10,275 nt of DNA from SFEB01 sp964612455 (GTDB taxonomy: Bacteria; Bacillota; Clostridia; Christensenellales; CAG-314): NCBI GenBank assembly GCA_964612455.1, contig CAZTCB010000040.1, positions 1-10,275 on the forward strand. Direction: 5' to 3'. The translations under genes were made by a program, and so were the position numbers. The notes below the pieces were generated by a model, which saw only the letters and a program-made list of their open reading frames with translations, was not told the origin of the DNA and did no database searches. Of this stretch, positions 1-6,234 are shown piece after piece (position 1 is the first letter of the stretch; every line of letters starts with the position of its first letter).

Positions 1-25
1 TGCTATTTTACCCCTAAAAAAGTGT

Positions 26-45
26 GACAGAATGTATATTCTGTC
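26..45. repeat. Perfect short hairpin upstream of the membrane-protein gene
   Basis: An 8-bp perfect inverted repeat (GACAGAAT, 4-nt loop, ATTCTGTC). On the minus strand the stem is followed, after ACAC, by a run of six T, so it could be a weak minus-strand terminator. No minus-strand gene is visible to its right that would need one. On the plus strand it is followed by A residues, which excludes a plus-strand terminator. It may mark the end of an unseen transcript or be a protein-binding palindrome. Confidence 0.4.
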
Positions 46-114
46 TACAAAAAATCGATTCTCGGTTTTGGCTAAAAGTCAAATAAATACCGGCGAAAAA
101 GGCTAATAAACACG

Positions 115-143
115 AAAAAAAATCGTCACGAAAAAAGTGACGA
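115..143 (-). terminator. Possible minus-strand hairpin terminator just upstream of the 157 start
   Basis: A 7-bp perfect stem, TCGTCAC / GTGACGA (123-129 and 137-143). Read on the minus strand it is followed directly by eight T, the classic intrinsic terminator layout. No minus-strand gene is recognisable upstream of it, so its client is unknown. On the plus strand it lies 13 nt before the ATG at 157 and could instead fold in the leader of that gene. Confidence 0.35.
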
Positions 144-156
144 AAAATGAACAAAA

Positions 157-597
157 ATGACGGTAATATCCATTTACTTACTGATAAATATGCTGTTTGT
201 CGCTCTGCTTGCAAAGAGGCAGAGAATTTTGGCATACGTTGCTTTCGGCGAGTTGTTTTTACTGTCGTTGGTCTGGATTTTTACGGTAAATATTACTGCC
301 GACTTTGCGAGTCGGATAGTAGGAGAAAGCGCTTACGTCGCGATAAACGACGTATTCGTAGCCGCATTCGGTGACGCGTACATTGCGCCGTCCATGTTGT
401 TACTCATGCAAATCGGGATAGCGGTAATCATGAGTTACCTCGTGTTCCGTACGGTGAGATACGTTGCGGAGAAACTTTCTTCGCGGCGAATCGAGAGACT
501 CGTTACCGATGACGAAAGAACAAAACGTTTCGTTACTTCTATCGATTTAACGAAAACGAAAAAGATATTTATATTAAACTGTCGGTTTAATAACTGA
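157..597 (+). CDS. Small three-helix membrane protein of unknown function
   Basis: A 146-residue protein that I do not recognise. Three hydrophobic stretches are visible: about residues 2-18, 24-49 and 79-97. A basic, charged tail of about 45 residues follows (SSRRIERLVTDDERTKR), so a membrane anchor with a cytoplasmic C-terminus is likely. The ATG at 157 is the first start after an in-frame stop at 148-150. It has no clear Shine-Dalgarno sequence; another ATG 10 nt upstream is in a different frame and opens a frame that hydrophobicity does not support. The stop at 597 is 61 nt before prepilin-like gene A, which has the same orientation, so co-transcription is possible. An inverted repeat overlaps its last codons. 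The pattern of hydrophobic segments and positive-inside charge makes it likely to be real, but the function is unknown. Confidence 0.65.
   Translation: MTVISIYLLINMLFVALLAKRQRILAYVAFGELFLLSLVWIFTVNITADFASRIVGESAYVAINDVFVAAFGDAYIAPSMLLLMQIGIAVIMSYLVFRTVRYVAEKLSSRRIERLVTDDERTKRFVTSIDLTKTKKIFILNCRFNN
572..592. repeat. Inverted repeat TATTAAAC-N5-GTTTAATA before prepilin-like gene A
   Basis: A perfect 8-bp inverted repeat with a 5-nt spacer (TGTCG). It overlaps the last codons of the membrane-protein gene and sits 66 nt before the ATG of prepilin-like gene A. No U-tract follows directly, so it is a poor terminator. The size and symmetry fit a repressor operator or an mRNA hairpin in the leader of gene A. 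No regulator is assigned. Confidence 0.4.
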
Positions 598-626
598 TAA
601 CTCCCGTTTTATTTTTTAAATCAACC

Positions 627-778
627 ACAAACAAAAAAATATAAATAGGAGAAATAATATGAAAAGAAACAATAAAAAAGGCTTTACCATCATCGAGTTG
701 GTAGTAGTCATAGCGGTCATCGCGATACTCGCGGCGGTACTTATCCCGACGTTTAGCAGTATCATCAAGAAAGCCAAC
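627..778 (+). repeat. Shared leader/N-terminal cassette, copy A
   Basis: The 152-nt stretch from 32 nt before the ATG through codon 40 of gene A matches the reverse complement of 10124-10275. One of the 32 untranslated bases differs (the base before ATG) and 8 of the 120 coding bases differ, all silent third positions. Positions 719-774 (56 nt) are identical. It includes the ribosome binding site AGGAG (647-651), 7 nt before the start. Beyond codon 40 the two genes diverge sharply. The upstream limit of homology cannot be seen because copy B reaches the window edge. Confidence 0.95.
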
Positions 779-2035
779 GAGTCGGTTGACATTCAGGCGG
801 CAAAGAACATGAACACTTTCCTTGCCACGGCAGACATAACCGACGGTGTAGATTCTATTTTGGACGTTTACGACGTGTTTGAAGAGTCGGACTACATTGT
901 AGAAAATTATGCACCTCTTTATAAGGGACGTAGTTATTTTTATTCCGCACAGGACAATATGATTTTGTACGTTGACGACGCCACGGGTGAGGTCCTTTAC
1001 CCCGACAGTCTCAAAAATACGACGCAAGGCAGTAAAGTCTGGCTGTCGCTCAATATGAAGGGCGTGACGAGCGCAAAGCCCGCCGACAACAATTATACTT
1101 ATACTGCTGCTAACAACAGTACTGCTGCGAAAATCGTCGCGACGGTAGCAAAGGCGGAAGAATATCTCTACGTCATCGAGCAATACAACGAGCTTTCTGA
1201 AGAAGGTGCGGAAAAACTCGACCTCGAGCTCACGATAAACGGCACGCTCGACATGAAAGGTACTCAATGCATGATTGCCCAAGTGAGCGGAAACGTCACT
1301 ATTAAAGGCTCCGGCGAAAACAGTAAAGGCACGTTAAAGAACATTACGAGTGTGGATGCAGTCGTGAGGTCGTCCAATAACGATCAAAATGTATTGGCGG
1401 AATACAGCGCAGGAGCATTGATAGCAAAAGCCGAAGGAGAGCAAGACGCAAAAATCAATGTTACTATACAGGATTTGGTAATAGAAAACGCAAACGTCCG
1501 CACTATTACAGGCGGAGACGTCGCTTTGGTGGTCGGCACTTGCGGTCATTATTGTGATTTAACTATTAAAAACGTCGATATTAAAAACTCCACGGTAATA
1601 GGGCACAGAGGAGTAGCCGCATATATAGGCCAACTGATGAACCAGACCGATAAAACAACAACTATCGAAAATTGCACGACGACAAACGTAGCGGTAAAGA
1701 CAGTAGGCGGTAAAGCCGCGCGTATGGTAGGTTTTTGTTACGGTAGAAACCAAGACAAAGGAAAGTTGCAAATAAAAAATACCACGAGCGACGGCATTAC
1801 GTTGAGTGTTTACGAAAGCTCGATAAGTAAACAGACGTACAGCACTACAAAACCGAGCGATGCTGGCTTGTACAAGGATTGCGAAAAGTATATCACGAGT
1901 ATAAAAGTATTTGATACCAATGCAACCGCGACGTACGGTTATTATAGCGACGCGGACGTGCTGGTACTAACTACGGAAAGCAATGCCACTATTTTTGTTA
2001 AAAAGAGTTATACGGATTTTTCGGGTAACAATTAA
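659..2035 (+). CDS. Prepilin-type N-terminal protein with GLUG-like surface repeats (A)
   Basis: A 458-residue type IV prepilin or pseudopilin-like protein. The basic leader of eight residues ends in KKG, and the GFTIIE motif follows (predicted cleavage after Gly8, Phe9 as new N-terminus, Glu13 as the conserved E+5). Residues 9-29 form the hydrophobic helix. Residues 41-130 form a linker domain that gene B also has (QA..MNT; FY....N.I..V). From about 190 the chain is strand-rich; three units starting near 268, 301 and 334 are 33 residues apart, share a T-I-x-[ND] start and a G-x-x-A-x-x-x-G core, and a fourth, degenerate one starts near 370. This resembles GLUG or short beta-solenoid repeats. 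Ordinary pseudopilins are 100-200 residues, so this is a pilin-anchored surface protein. Export and N-methylation would need a prepilin peptidase encoded elsewhere. Adhesion or substrate binding is a guess. No sortase motif is present. Confidence 0.9.
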   Translation: MKRNNKKGFTIIELVVVIAVIAILAAVLIPTFSSIIKKANESVDIQAAKNMNTFLATADITDGVDSILDVYDVFEESDYIVENYAPLYKGRSYFYSAQDNMILYVDDATGEVLYPDSLKNTTQGSKVWLSLNMKGVTSAKPADNNYTYTAANNSTAAKIVATVAKAEEYLYVIEQYNELSEEGAEKLDLELTINGTLDMKGTQCMIAQVSGNVTIKGSGENSKGTLKNITSVDAVVRSSNNDQNVLAEYSAGALIAKAEGEQDAKINVTIQDLVIENANVRTITGGDVALVVGTCGHYCDLTIKNVDIKNSTVIGHRGVAAYIGQLMNQTDKTTTIENCTTTNVAVKTVGGKAARMVGFCYGRNQDKGKLQIKNTTSDGITLSVYESSISKQTYSTTKPSDAGLYKDCEKYITSIKVFDTNATATYGYYSDADVLVLTTESNATIFVKKSYTDFSGNN

Positions 2036-2110
2036 GACTGTTTAAGAGACCGAAATAACCGATTCCGTCGCGTAAACCCTAAGACGGGGTAAAAACAATT
2101 TAAAAACAAA

Positions 2111-2144
2111 AAACGAGTTTCGCACTATGCGGGACTCGTTTTTT
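2111..2144. terminator. Intrinsic terminator after prepilin-like gene A, probably bidirectional
   Basis: An 11-bp stem (2113-2123 with 2129-2139) and a 5-nt loop ACTAT, followed by T5. Two central U-G wobbles close it on the plus strand. An A-run precedes it, so a T-run also follows on the minus strand, where it could end the WYL regulator transcript; there the two wobbles become C-A mismatches, so the plus direction is stronger. It lies between the two convergent genes. Confidence 0.85.
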
Positions 2145-2263
2145 GTTTACTAATCATATTTTTTCGGTTTAGCGTCCTCCGTCAAGGGAAAATATCTTTT
2201 TTTACCCGTCACGCATATCGTGGTTAAACCGACGAGCAACATGGGTAGACGGGTAGCGGACAA

Positions 2264-3175
2264 TCAGAGGCGTTCGTACCGCCGTATTATCCTGTGCATA
2301 CGTTTTACGAGGTCGGTGGCGAGTTTTGCGGGCTTGACGACGAGGATTTTTTCGCCGAAAGAGGCGAGTTTTTTGATGAGATAGTCGTCATACGGGAGCC
2401 GCGCATACGCGCGAAAGCCGGCGCCTTTTTTTATTATCGTTTCTTCGCCCAGCCACTCCTGAACGTCCACGAGGATATCGTTGTCAAATGCGAGTTCGAC
2501 GTCGATATGGTCGTGTTTTTCTAAAAATTTGTCGAGAGTGTCGGTGTTTAAAGTATACGGGCGCGGGATAAAGGTTTCTTCCCGAGGCGAGATGGAGGAT
2601 ATTCTGTTGAGTTTAAAAAACCGAAAATCGTTTCTCTTTCGGCAAAAAGAAAAGACGTACCAGACGTTTTCTTTAAAAACAAACGCAAGCGGCTCTATCT
2701 CGCGTTGAGACACGCCGCCAAACTTGTCAACGTAGCTGAGCGACACGAGGGTGTGTCCGTCTATGGATTGATTGAGGATATCAAACTTGTTTTGAAACGA
2801 GGCGGAAAAACTGCTGTCCACGAGGATTTTGTCGCTGCTCACGAGGTCTGCGGAACGGTTGTTTTTTAACCCTTTAAATTTGTCGATGATAGACTCGGTA
2901 ACTTTGTCGCGGGGCAAAGCGTCCAACGCGGCAAAAACCCGCTCGTATTCTTCTGCCGTAAAAAACAACGCGGGGATTTTGTAGTTTTTGATTATCCCGT
3001 AACCGCCGTTGCGACCGCGATACGTGACGATAGGTATGCCGCTTTCGCTGAGGGTGTCTACGTAGCGGATGACCGTACGGGTGCTGATTTCGTACTTTTC
3101 GGCAAGCTCCTGCGCGCTGACTTTGTCCTTGGCGAGGAGCGTGGTGAGAATGCCAACGAGAACGCTGTTTTGCAT
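2264..3175 (-). CDS. HTH-WYL transcriptional regulator (YafY-like)
   Basis: A 303-residue cytoplasmic DNA-binding regulator, full length for the HTH_11-WYL family. Residues about 3-60 form the winged helix-turn-helix (VSAQELAEKYEISTRTVIRYVDTL, with the wing near GRNGGYG). Residues about 135-205 form the WYL domain: the signature is present as WYV at 162-164, with REIEPL before it and the RNDFRFFKLNRI basic stretch after it. Residues about 220-300 are the C-terminal WCX-type extension. Family members bind a small ligand or nucleic acid through the WYL domain and repress or activate nearby genes. The ATG follows a GGAGGA ribosome binding site (3181-3186) with 5-nt spacing. It is divergent from a small gene at 3315, with a palindrome overlapping its own promoter, so autoregulation and control of that neighbour are likely. 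The ligand cannot be told from sequence. Confidence 0.93.
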   Translation of the reverse strand: MQNSVLVGILTTLLAKDKVSAQELAEKYEISTRTVIRYVDTLSESGIPIVTYRGRNGGYGIIKNYKIPALFFTAEEYERVFAALDALPRDKVTESIIDKFKGLKNNRSADLVSSDKILVDSSFSASFQNKFDILNQSIDGHTLVSLSYVDKFGGVSQREIEPLAFVFKENVWYVFSFCRKRNDFRFFKLNRISSISPREETFIPRPYTLNTDTLDKFLEKHDHIDVELAFDNDILVDVQEWLGEETIIKKGAGFRAYARLPYDDYLIKKLASFGEKILVVKPAKLATDLVKRMHRIIRRYERL

Positions 3176-3237
3176 ATTTTTCCTCCGAGAAAATACAATA
3201 ATACGGACGAGCCGTTTTTTTTGTTCGCAACGATTTT

Positions 3238-3267
3238 ATATTAAAATATATGACAGCATGTTGTCAA
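3238..3267 (-). promoter_or_regulatory. Probable sigma-A promoter of the WYL regulator
   Basis: On the minus strand there is a consensus -35 TTGACA (3267-3262). With 17-nt spacing it is followed by TTAATA (3244-3239), or with 18-nt spacing by TAATAT (3243-3238). The predicted start near 3231 leaves a leader of about 55 nt before the ATG. The -35 box overlaps one arm of the TGACA/TGTCA palindrome, which is a typical arrangement for self-repression. Confidence 0.65.
3251..3266. promoter_or_regulatory. Palindromic operator candidate TGACA-N6-TGTCA
   Basis: The 16-nt sequence TGACAGCATGTTGTCA is symmetric except for one base pair and is centred on CATG. It is in the intergenic space between the WYL regulator and the small divergent gene, and overlaps the -35 box of the regulator. 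This is the position and size expected for a dimeric HTH repressor site. That the WYL protein is the binder is inferred from neighbourhood only. Confidence 0.65.
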
Positions 3268-3301
3268 GTATTTTGCATTAAAATAAACCCGCAAACATCG
3301 A

Positions 3302-3308
3302 AAGGAGG
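3302..3308 (+). promoter_or_regulatory. Strong ribosome binding site of the small divergent gene
   Basis: AAGGAGG lies 6 nt before the ATG at 3315. This near-consensus site is the main reason for accepting the 90-residue reading frame as a real gene. Confidence 0.85.
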
Positions 3309-3314
3309 ATAAAA

Positions 3315-3587
3315 ATGAAAAATTCGTTTTTTGCAAAAAATAAGAAAAATAAAACGACGGCTTTCGTCGTCGGAACGGACGGAGTAAAGTACGATTTGGC
3401 GGAGATAGAAAGAAAACTCTACTGCACCGACGTACCGCATTGCGGCGGTTTTACGCCGCACGGGTGCGCGGATTTTTTCGCAACGGACGCTTTGCGCGGG
3501 TACGAGTCGGCAAAGTCGAGCCAACGCGACGAAAAACAATGGTCGATTTGCCACTCTAACGGTTTTTTTAGGGCGGGCAAAAGGTAA
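3315..3587 (+). CDS. Small Cys/His-containing protein of unknown function
   Basis: A 90-residue protein that I do not recognise. It starts with a lysine-rich segment (residues 2-13). The rest has four cysteines (37, 43, 51, 79) and three histidines (42, 49, 80), several as His-Cys or Cys-His neighbours (PHC, PHGC, CH). These could bind a metal or be redox active, but no family motif is matched. There is no signal peptide or membrane helix. It has an excellent ribosome binding site and is divergent from the WYL regulator across a palindromic operator candidate, so it is the likely target of that regulator. It is convergent with murG, whose stop codon is 43 nt away. A part in sensing or stress response would be speculation. 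Confidence 0.7.
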   Translation: MKNSFFAKNKKNKTTAFVVGTDGVKYDLAEIERKLYCTDVPHCGGFTPHGCADFFATDALRGYESAKSSQRDEKQWSICHSNGFFRAGKR

Positions 3588-3630
3588 ACAAGCGGTCGCT
3601 GTCGTATTAAACCGTATTGACGGGGACGGG

Positions 3631-4695
3631 TTACTGCGATTTGGCGGAGATACCTTCCGACGCCGCTTTGAGCAAAACGTCGAGGATTGTTTCGGTTCCG
3701 TCTACGTCGAGGCGTTTTTGAGCGAGGACAAACGAGGACGAGTTTTTTACGGCGGAAACGATAGAGGCGGCAAGAGTATCGGGCGAAACTTTGTCGTCAA
3801 GCGCGACGCAGCAGCCGCGTGAGGCAAAATACGCCGCGTTTGCGGATTGTTCGCCGCGGGAATGTGCCGAAAGAGGAATAACCACAAACGGGCGGTTGAG
3901 CACGCATATCTCGCACAAGGTGTTTGAGCCGCCACGGGTGACGCAAAGAGAAGACGCCGAGATTAAGTCAAAGACGTTGTCGCAAAACTCCGCCGAGTGG
4001 AGCGTGGGAGTTTCTTCTATCGATTTACCTTTGCCCGTGATTACGAAAGTATCGAATTTTCGATTGAGACGGGTGTCGATTTGAGCGGCGAGGCGATTGA
4101 GCGCGAGTGCGCCCTGACTGCCGCCGAGAAAGAGCAATATCGGTTTAGAACCGTCAAAACGCATTGTCGAAAGCCCCCGTGCGGGGTTTGCCGAGTAGAT
4201 TTCGCGGCGGACGGGACTGCCGACGGTCAACGAGCCGCTCGGGCGTGACAGGTCAAAGGTCGACAAAAACGCGTACGCGCGTCTTGCGCTGAGTTTGTTT
4301 GCCAATCCCGCGGTCGCGTCGCTTTCATGCACCACCACGGGTAGCGACAACATGTTTGCCGCAATGACCACGGGTAGCGAAACGTAGCCGCCTTTGGCAA
4401 AAACCGCGTCGGGAGAAAGGTCGGCGAGGAGTTTTTTTGTTTTTGCGACACTGTCGGCAAGACGAAACGGCAAGAGAAGGTTGGACAAAGACAGACTGCG
4501 CTTTAATTTTGGGGCGGTAATAGTGACGAAAGTCGCACCCGTATGGTGCGTAATGAGTTTTTTTTCCATACCGAGACAACCGAAGTAATATGCCTCGACG
4601 TCGTCGGGCAGACTGTTGATGAGTGCGACGTTGGGCATCACGTGCCCCGCCGTTCCGCCGCCTGTAAATACGATTTTTTTGCTCATTTTGCTCAT
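3631..4695 (-). CDS. murG: UDP-GlcNAc--lipid I N-acetylglucosaminyltransferase MurG
   Basis: The GT-B fold enzyme that adds GlcNAc from UDP-GlcNAc to lipid I on the inner membrane face, giving lipid II for peptidoglycan. The N-terminal glycine-rich loop (TGGGTAGHVMPN, about residues 11-22), the FAKGGYVSLPV acceptor-side segment, HESDATAGLANK, the second glycine-rich loop LFLGGSQGALALN, and the donor-site stretch TRGGSNTLCEI followed by PLSAHSRGEQSANA are all present and in order. From the ATG at 4695 the protein has 354 residues, normal for MurG. The same frame is open to an ATG at 4755, but those 20 residues are absent from the usual family N-terminus; ATG 4686 (MSKKIVFTGGG) is an equally good start. 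None has a Shine-Dalgarno sequence. It is monocistronic here, away from other division and cell-wall cluster genes. Confidence 0.95.
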   Translation of the reverse strand: MSKMSKKIVFTGGGTAGHVMPNVALINSLPDDVEAYYFGCLGMEKKLITHHTGATFVTITAPKLKRSLSLSNLLLPFRLADSVAKTKKLLADLSPDAVFAKGGYVSLPVVIAANMLSLPVVVHESDATAGLANKLSARRAYAFLSTFDLSRPSGSLTVGSPVRREIYSANPARGLSTMRFDGSKPILLFLGGSQGALALNRLAAQIDTRLNRKFDTFVITGKGKSIEETPTLHSAEFCDNVFDLISASSLCVTRGGSNTLCEICVLNRPFVVIPLSAHSRGEQSANAAYFASRGCCVALDDKVSPDTLAASIVSAVKNSSSFVLAQKRLDVDGTETILDVLLKAASEGISAKSQ

Positions 4696-4701
4696 ACGGT
4701 T

Positions 4702-4707
4702 AGTATA
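4702..4707 (-). promoter_or_regulatory. murG: Possible -10 box of murG placed for a leaderless mRNA
   Basis: On the minus strand TATACT (5 of 6 to the -10 consensus) ends seven bases before the ATG at 4695, so transcription would start at or within a base or two of the A of that ATG. No good -35 box is found at 16-18 nt spacing. It fits the absence of a ribosome binding site but is weak on its own. Confidence 0.35.
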
Positions 4708-4810
4708 TGCGTTTTTATCAAAAACCGTCGCCCAAACGAGATGAAAACGATACATATTTTGGCCATTTGTTTCTTAACCCTTTTTTACGACAAAATTTTT
4801 CGATTTGGTC

Positions 4811-4839
4811 TTGCCAAACGGCAAAACATGTGGTATAGT
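4811..4839 (+). promoter_or_regulatory. Sigma-A promoter of the lipoprotein gene
   Basis: The -35 TTGCCA (4811-4816) and -10 TATAGT (4834-4839) are each 5 of 6 to consensus, with exactly 17 nt between. The predicted start is near 4846, giving a leader of about 46 nt that contains the AAGGAGG site (4876-4882), 9 nt before the ATG at 4892. The start chosen for the gene rests on these signals. Confidence 0.85.
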
Positions 4840-4891
4840 ACTGCAAACGAGCCGCGAAGGCGCGTTGAAAGAAAAAAGGAGGAGAAAAACA

Positions 4892-6103
4892 ATGAAACTA
4901 ACAAAAAAAATCGCGATTGTTTTGCTGGCTGCATTGATGCTGACGGCGTCTTTGGGATTGACGGCGTGTTCCGCTAAAGAAGAATACGCGCGCATGACGG
5001 TAGACATCAATCCGAGCGTAGAGCTGATGCTCGACAAAGACAACAAAGTCGTTTCGGCGACGGCGTTAAACGACGACGGGAGCATAATCCTTGCCGGAGA
5101 GGCGTTGGTGGGCAAACCCGCCGAGGACGCCGTGGAGATGATAGTATCAATATCCACCGATACGGGGTATATCGTCAAGGGTAACGTTTCCGCAGACGAA
5201 AACACCGTCACGGTCTCCGTCTCGGGAAACGCCAAAAATGCCGAAAAGCTGAAAGAAGCGGCGGAGAAAAAGGTCAACGCTTTTTTTGAAAAACACAATA
5301 TCGCGGGCAAAGTCGCTTACGTCGACGCGCTCAGGATAGAGGGCTTGCGCGAGCTTGCCAAAAACAATTCTATCTATACGCAAGAAGAAATAAACGAAAT
5401 GTCCGAAGAAGACCTGTACAAGGTAATAGCCATAGGCAGGATAGAGACGGCGGAGATTGCGTCGCAGGCGATGCGCGAGGCGTATTTTGCGGCGAAAGAG
5501 TACGAAATTTCTTTTGCGGAAAGAGAAGAAACGGCAAAGATAATAGAAGCCATGGGAGGAGCATACAACGCGGTGCATGTTGCGTACCAAACCGTATTGA
5601 GTATGTATTCTTCCGCCATCGAGACTTTGGACGACATGAGATACAACACCCTCGTCTCTCCCGACTCGGAGTACCAAAAGGCGTTGGCAAATTTGCGCGA
5701 TAAAAAAGCAGACCTGCTCAAACAAAAAAGTATTACGGCGTCAGTCGACGTCAACGACGAAAACTACGCGTCTTTTTCGTTACAATTGCAACTGAGCGAA
5801 CAAGCGTACGACAGTGCTCTCGAGACGCTTGAGGCTCTCGGCGAAAAACTCAATTCTTCGCTTTCGTCGGTTATTACAACGTTGAAAGCGTACGAAGCCA
5901 TGCTCGTCGAGTACGAACAAAACTTTAGCGAGGATATTACCGCCGAGTTAAAAGCAAAGGCTGTTGAAACGGAAACGACGTTAAACGCCAAAAAAGACGC
6001 TTTCTTTGAAAAGTTTGAGGCGGCGCATGCCGACGACGTGAGAAAAATCAACGACGACCTCAAGGCTAAAAAGCAGGAATTGATAAACGCGGTCAACAGC
6101 TAA
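4892..6103 (+). CDS. Lipoprotein with RsgI/SEAL-like domain and helical tail
   Basis: A 403-residue lipoprotein. Residues 1-25 form a lipoprotein signal peptide (KK, hydrophobic core, LTAC lipobox), with Cys26 as the lipidated residue. Residues about 33-136 match the extracytoplasmic middle domain of anti-sigma factor RsgI: ARMTVDINPSVEL, then VVSATALNDDG and a helix ending NAFFEKHNI. Known RsgI homologues are cut by autoproteolysis at the Asn-Pro of this motif; here that is Asn40-Pro41. The cytoplasmic sigma-binding domain and transmembrane helix of RsgI are missing, so this is not a complete anti-sigma factor. Residues about 190-403 are long charged helices, probably coiled coil. The frame is open 87 nt upstream, but AAGGAGG before 4892 and the signal peptide fix the start. 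It is divergent from murG and followed by its own terminator. A role in surface or stress sensing is inference. Confidence 0.85.
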   Translation: MKLTKKIAIVLLAALMLTASLGLTACSAKEEYARMTVDINPSVELMLDKDNKVVSATALNDDGSIILAGEALVGKPAEDAVEMIVSISTDTGYIVKGNVSADENTVTVSVSGNAKNAEKLKEAAEKKVNAFFEKHNIAGKVAYVDALRIEGLRELAKNNSIYTQEEINEMSEEDLYKVIAIGRIETAEIASQAMREAYFAAKEYEISFAEREETAKIIEAMGGAYNAVHVAYQTVLSMYSSAIETLDDMRYNTLVSPDSEYQKALANLRDKKADLLKQKSITASVDVNDENYASFSLQLQLSEQAYDSALETLEALGEKLNSSLSSVITTLKAYEAMLVEYEQNFSEDITAELKAKAVETETTLNAKKDAFFEKFEAAHADDVRKINDDLKAKKQELINAVNS

Positions 6104-6124
6104 CGGTCGGCACGGACCGTATGC

Positions 6125-6164
6125 GGGGAGCTTGGATTGAGAGTCAAGGCTCCCTTTTTCTTTT
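6125..6164 (+). terminator. Intrinsic terminator after the lipoprotein gene
   Basis: The stem GGGAGC (6126-6131) / GCTCCC (6149-6154), with a little further weak pairing inside, is followed by T5-C-T4. A second short hairpin (ACGGTC 6103-6108 / GACCGT 6115-6120) stands right at the stop codon and may assist. Good placement, 22 nt after the stop. Confidence 0.75.
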
Positions 6165-6234
6165 AAAATAAAAAGAACCGCCAAAAAGCAAAAACCGAGC
6201 GGATTTTTGTCGGGCGGACGGGAGACGAATCGAA

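Noticed and set aside
14..235. A 73-codon minus-strand frame across the left edge hairpins
   Set aside because: It runs through both hairpins, including the terminator-like one, has no ribosome binding site, and overlaps the better supported membrane-protein gene.
587..1282. A 231-codon minus-strand frame opposite prepilin-like gene A
   Set aside because: It overlaps the strongly supported pilin-type gene, is rich in Val/Tyr/Arg with no motif, and has no ribosome binding site.
2207..2257. Inverted ACCCGTC / GACGGGT after the WYL regulator
   Set aside because: 7-bp arms with a loop of about 35 nt, and the T-run is on the wrong side for a terminator in either direction.
5147..5725. A 192-codon minus-strand frame opposite the lipoprotein gene
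   Set aside because: Antisense to a gene with promoter, ribosome binding site, signal peptide and a recognised domain; the Arg/Phe/Tyr-rich composition is typical of a shadow frame.
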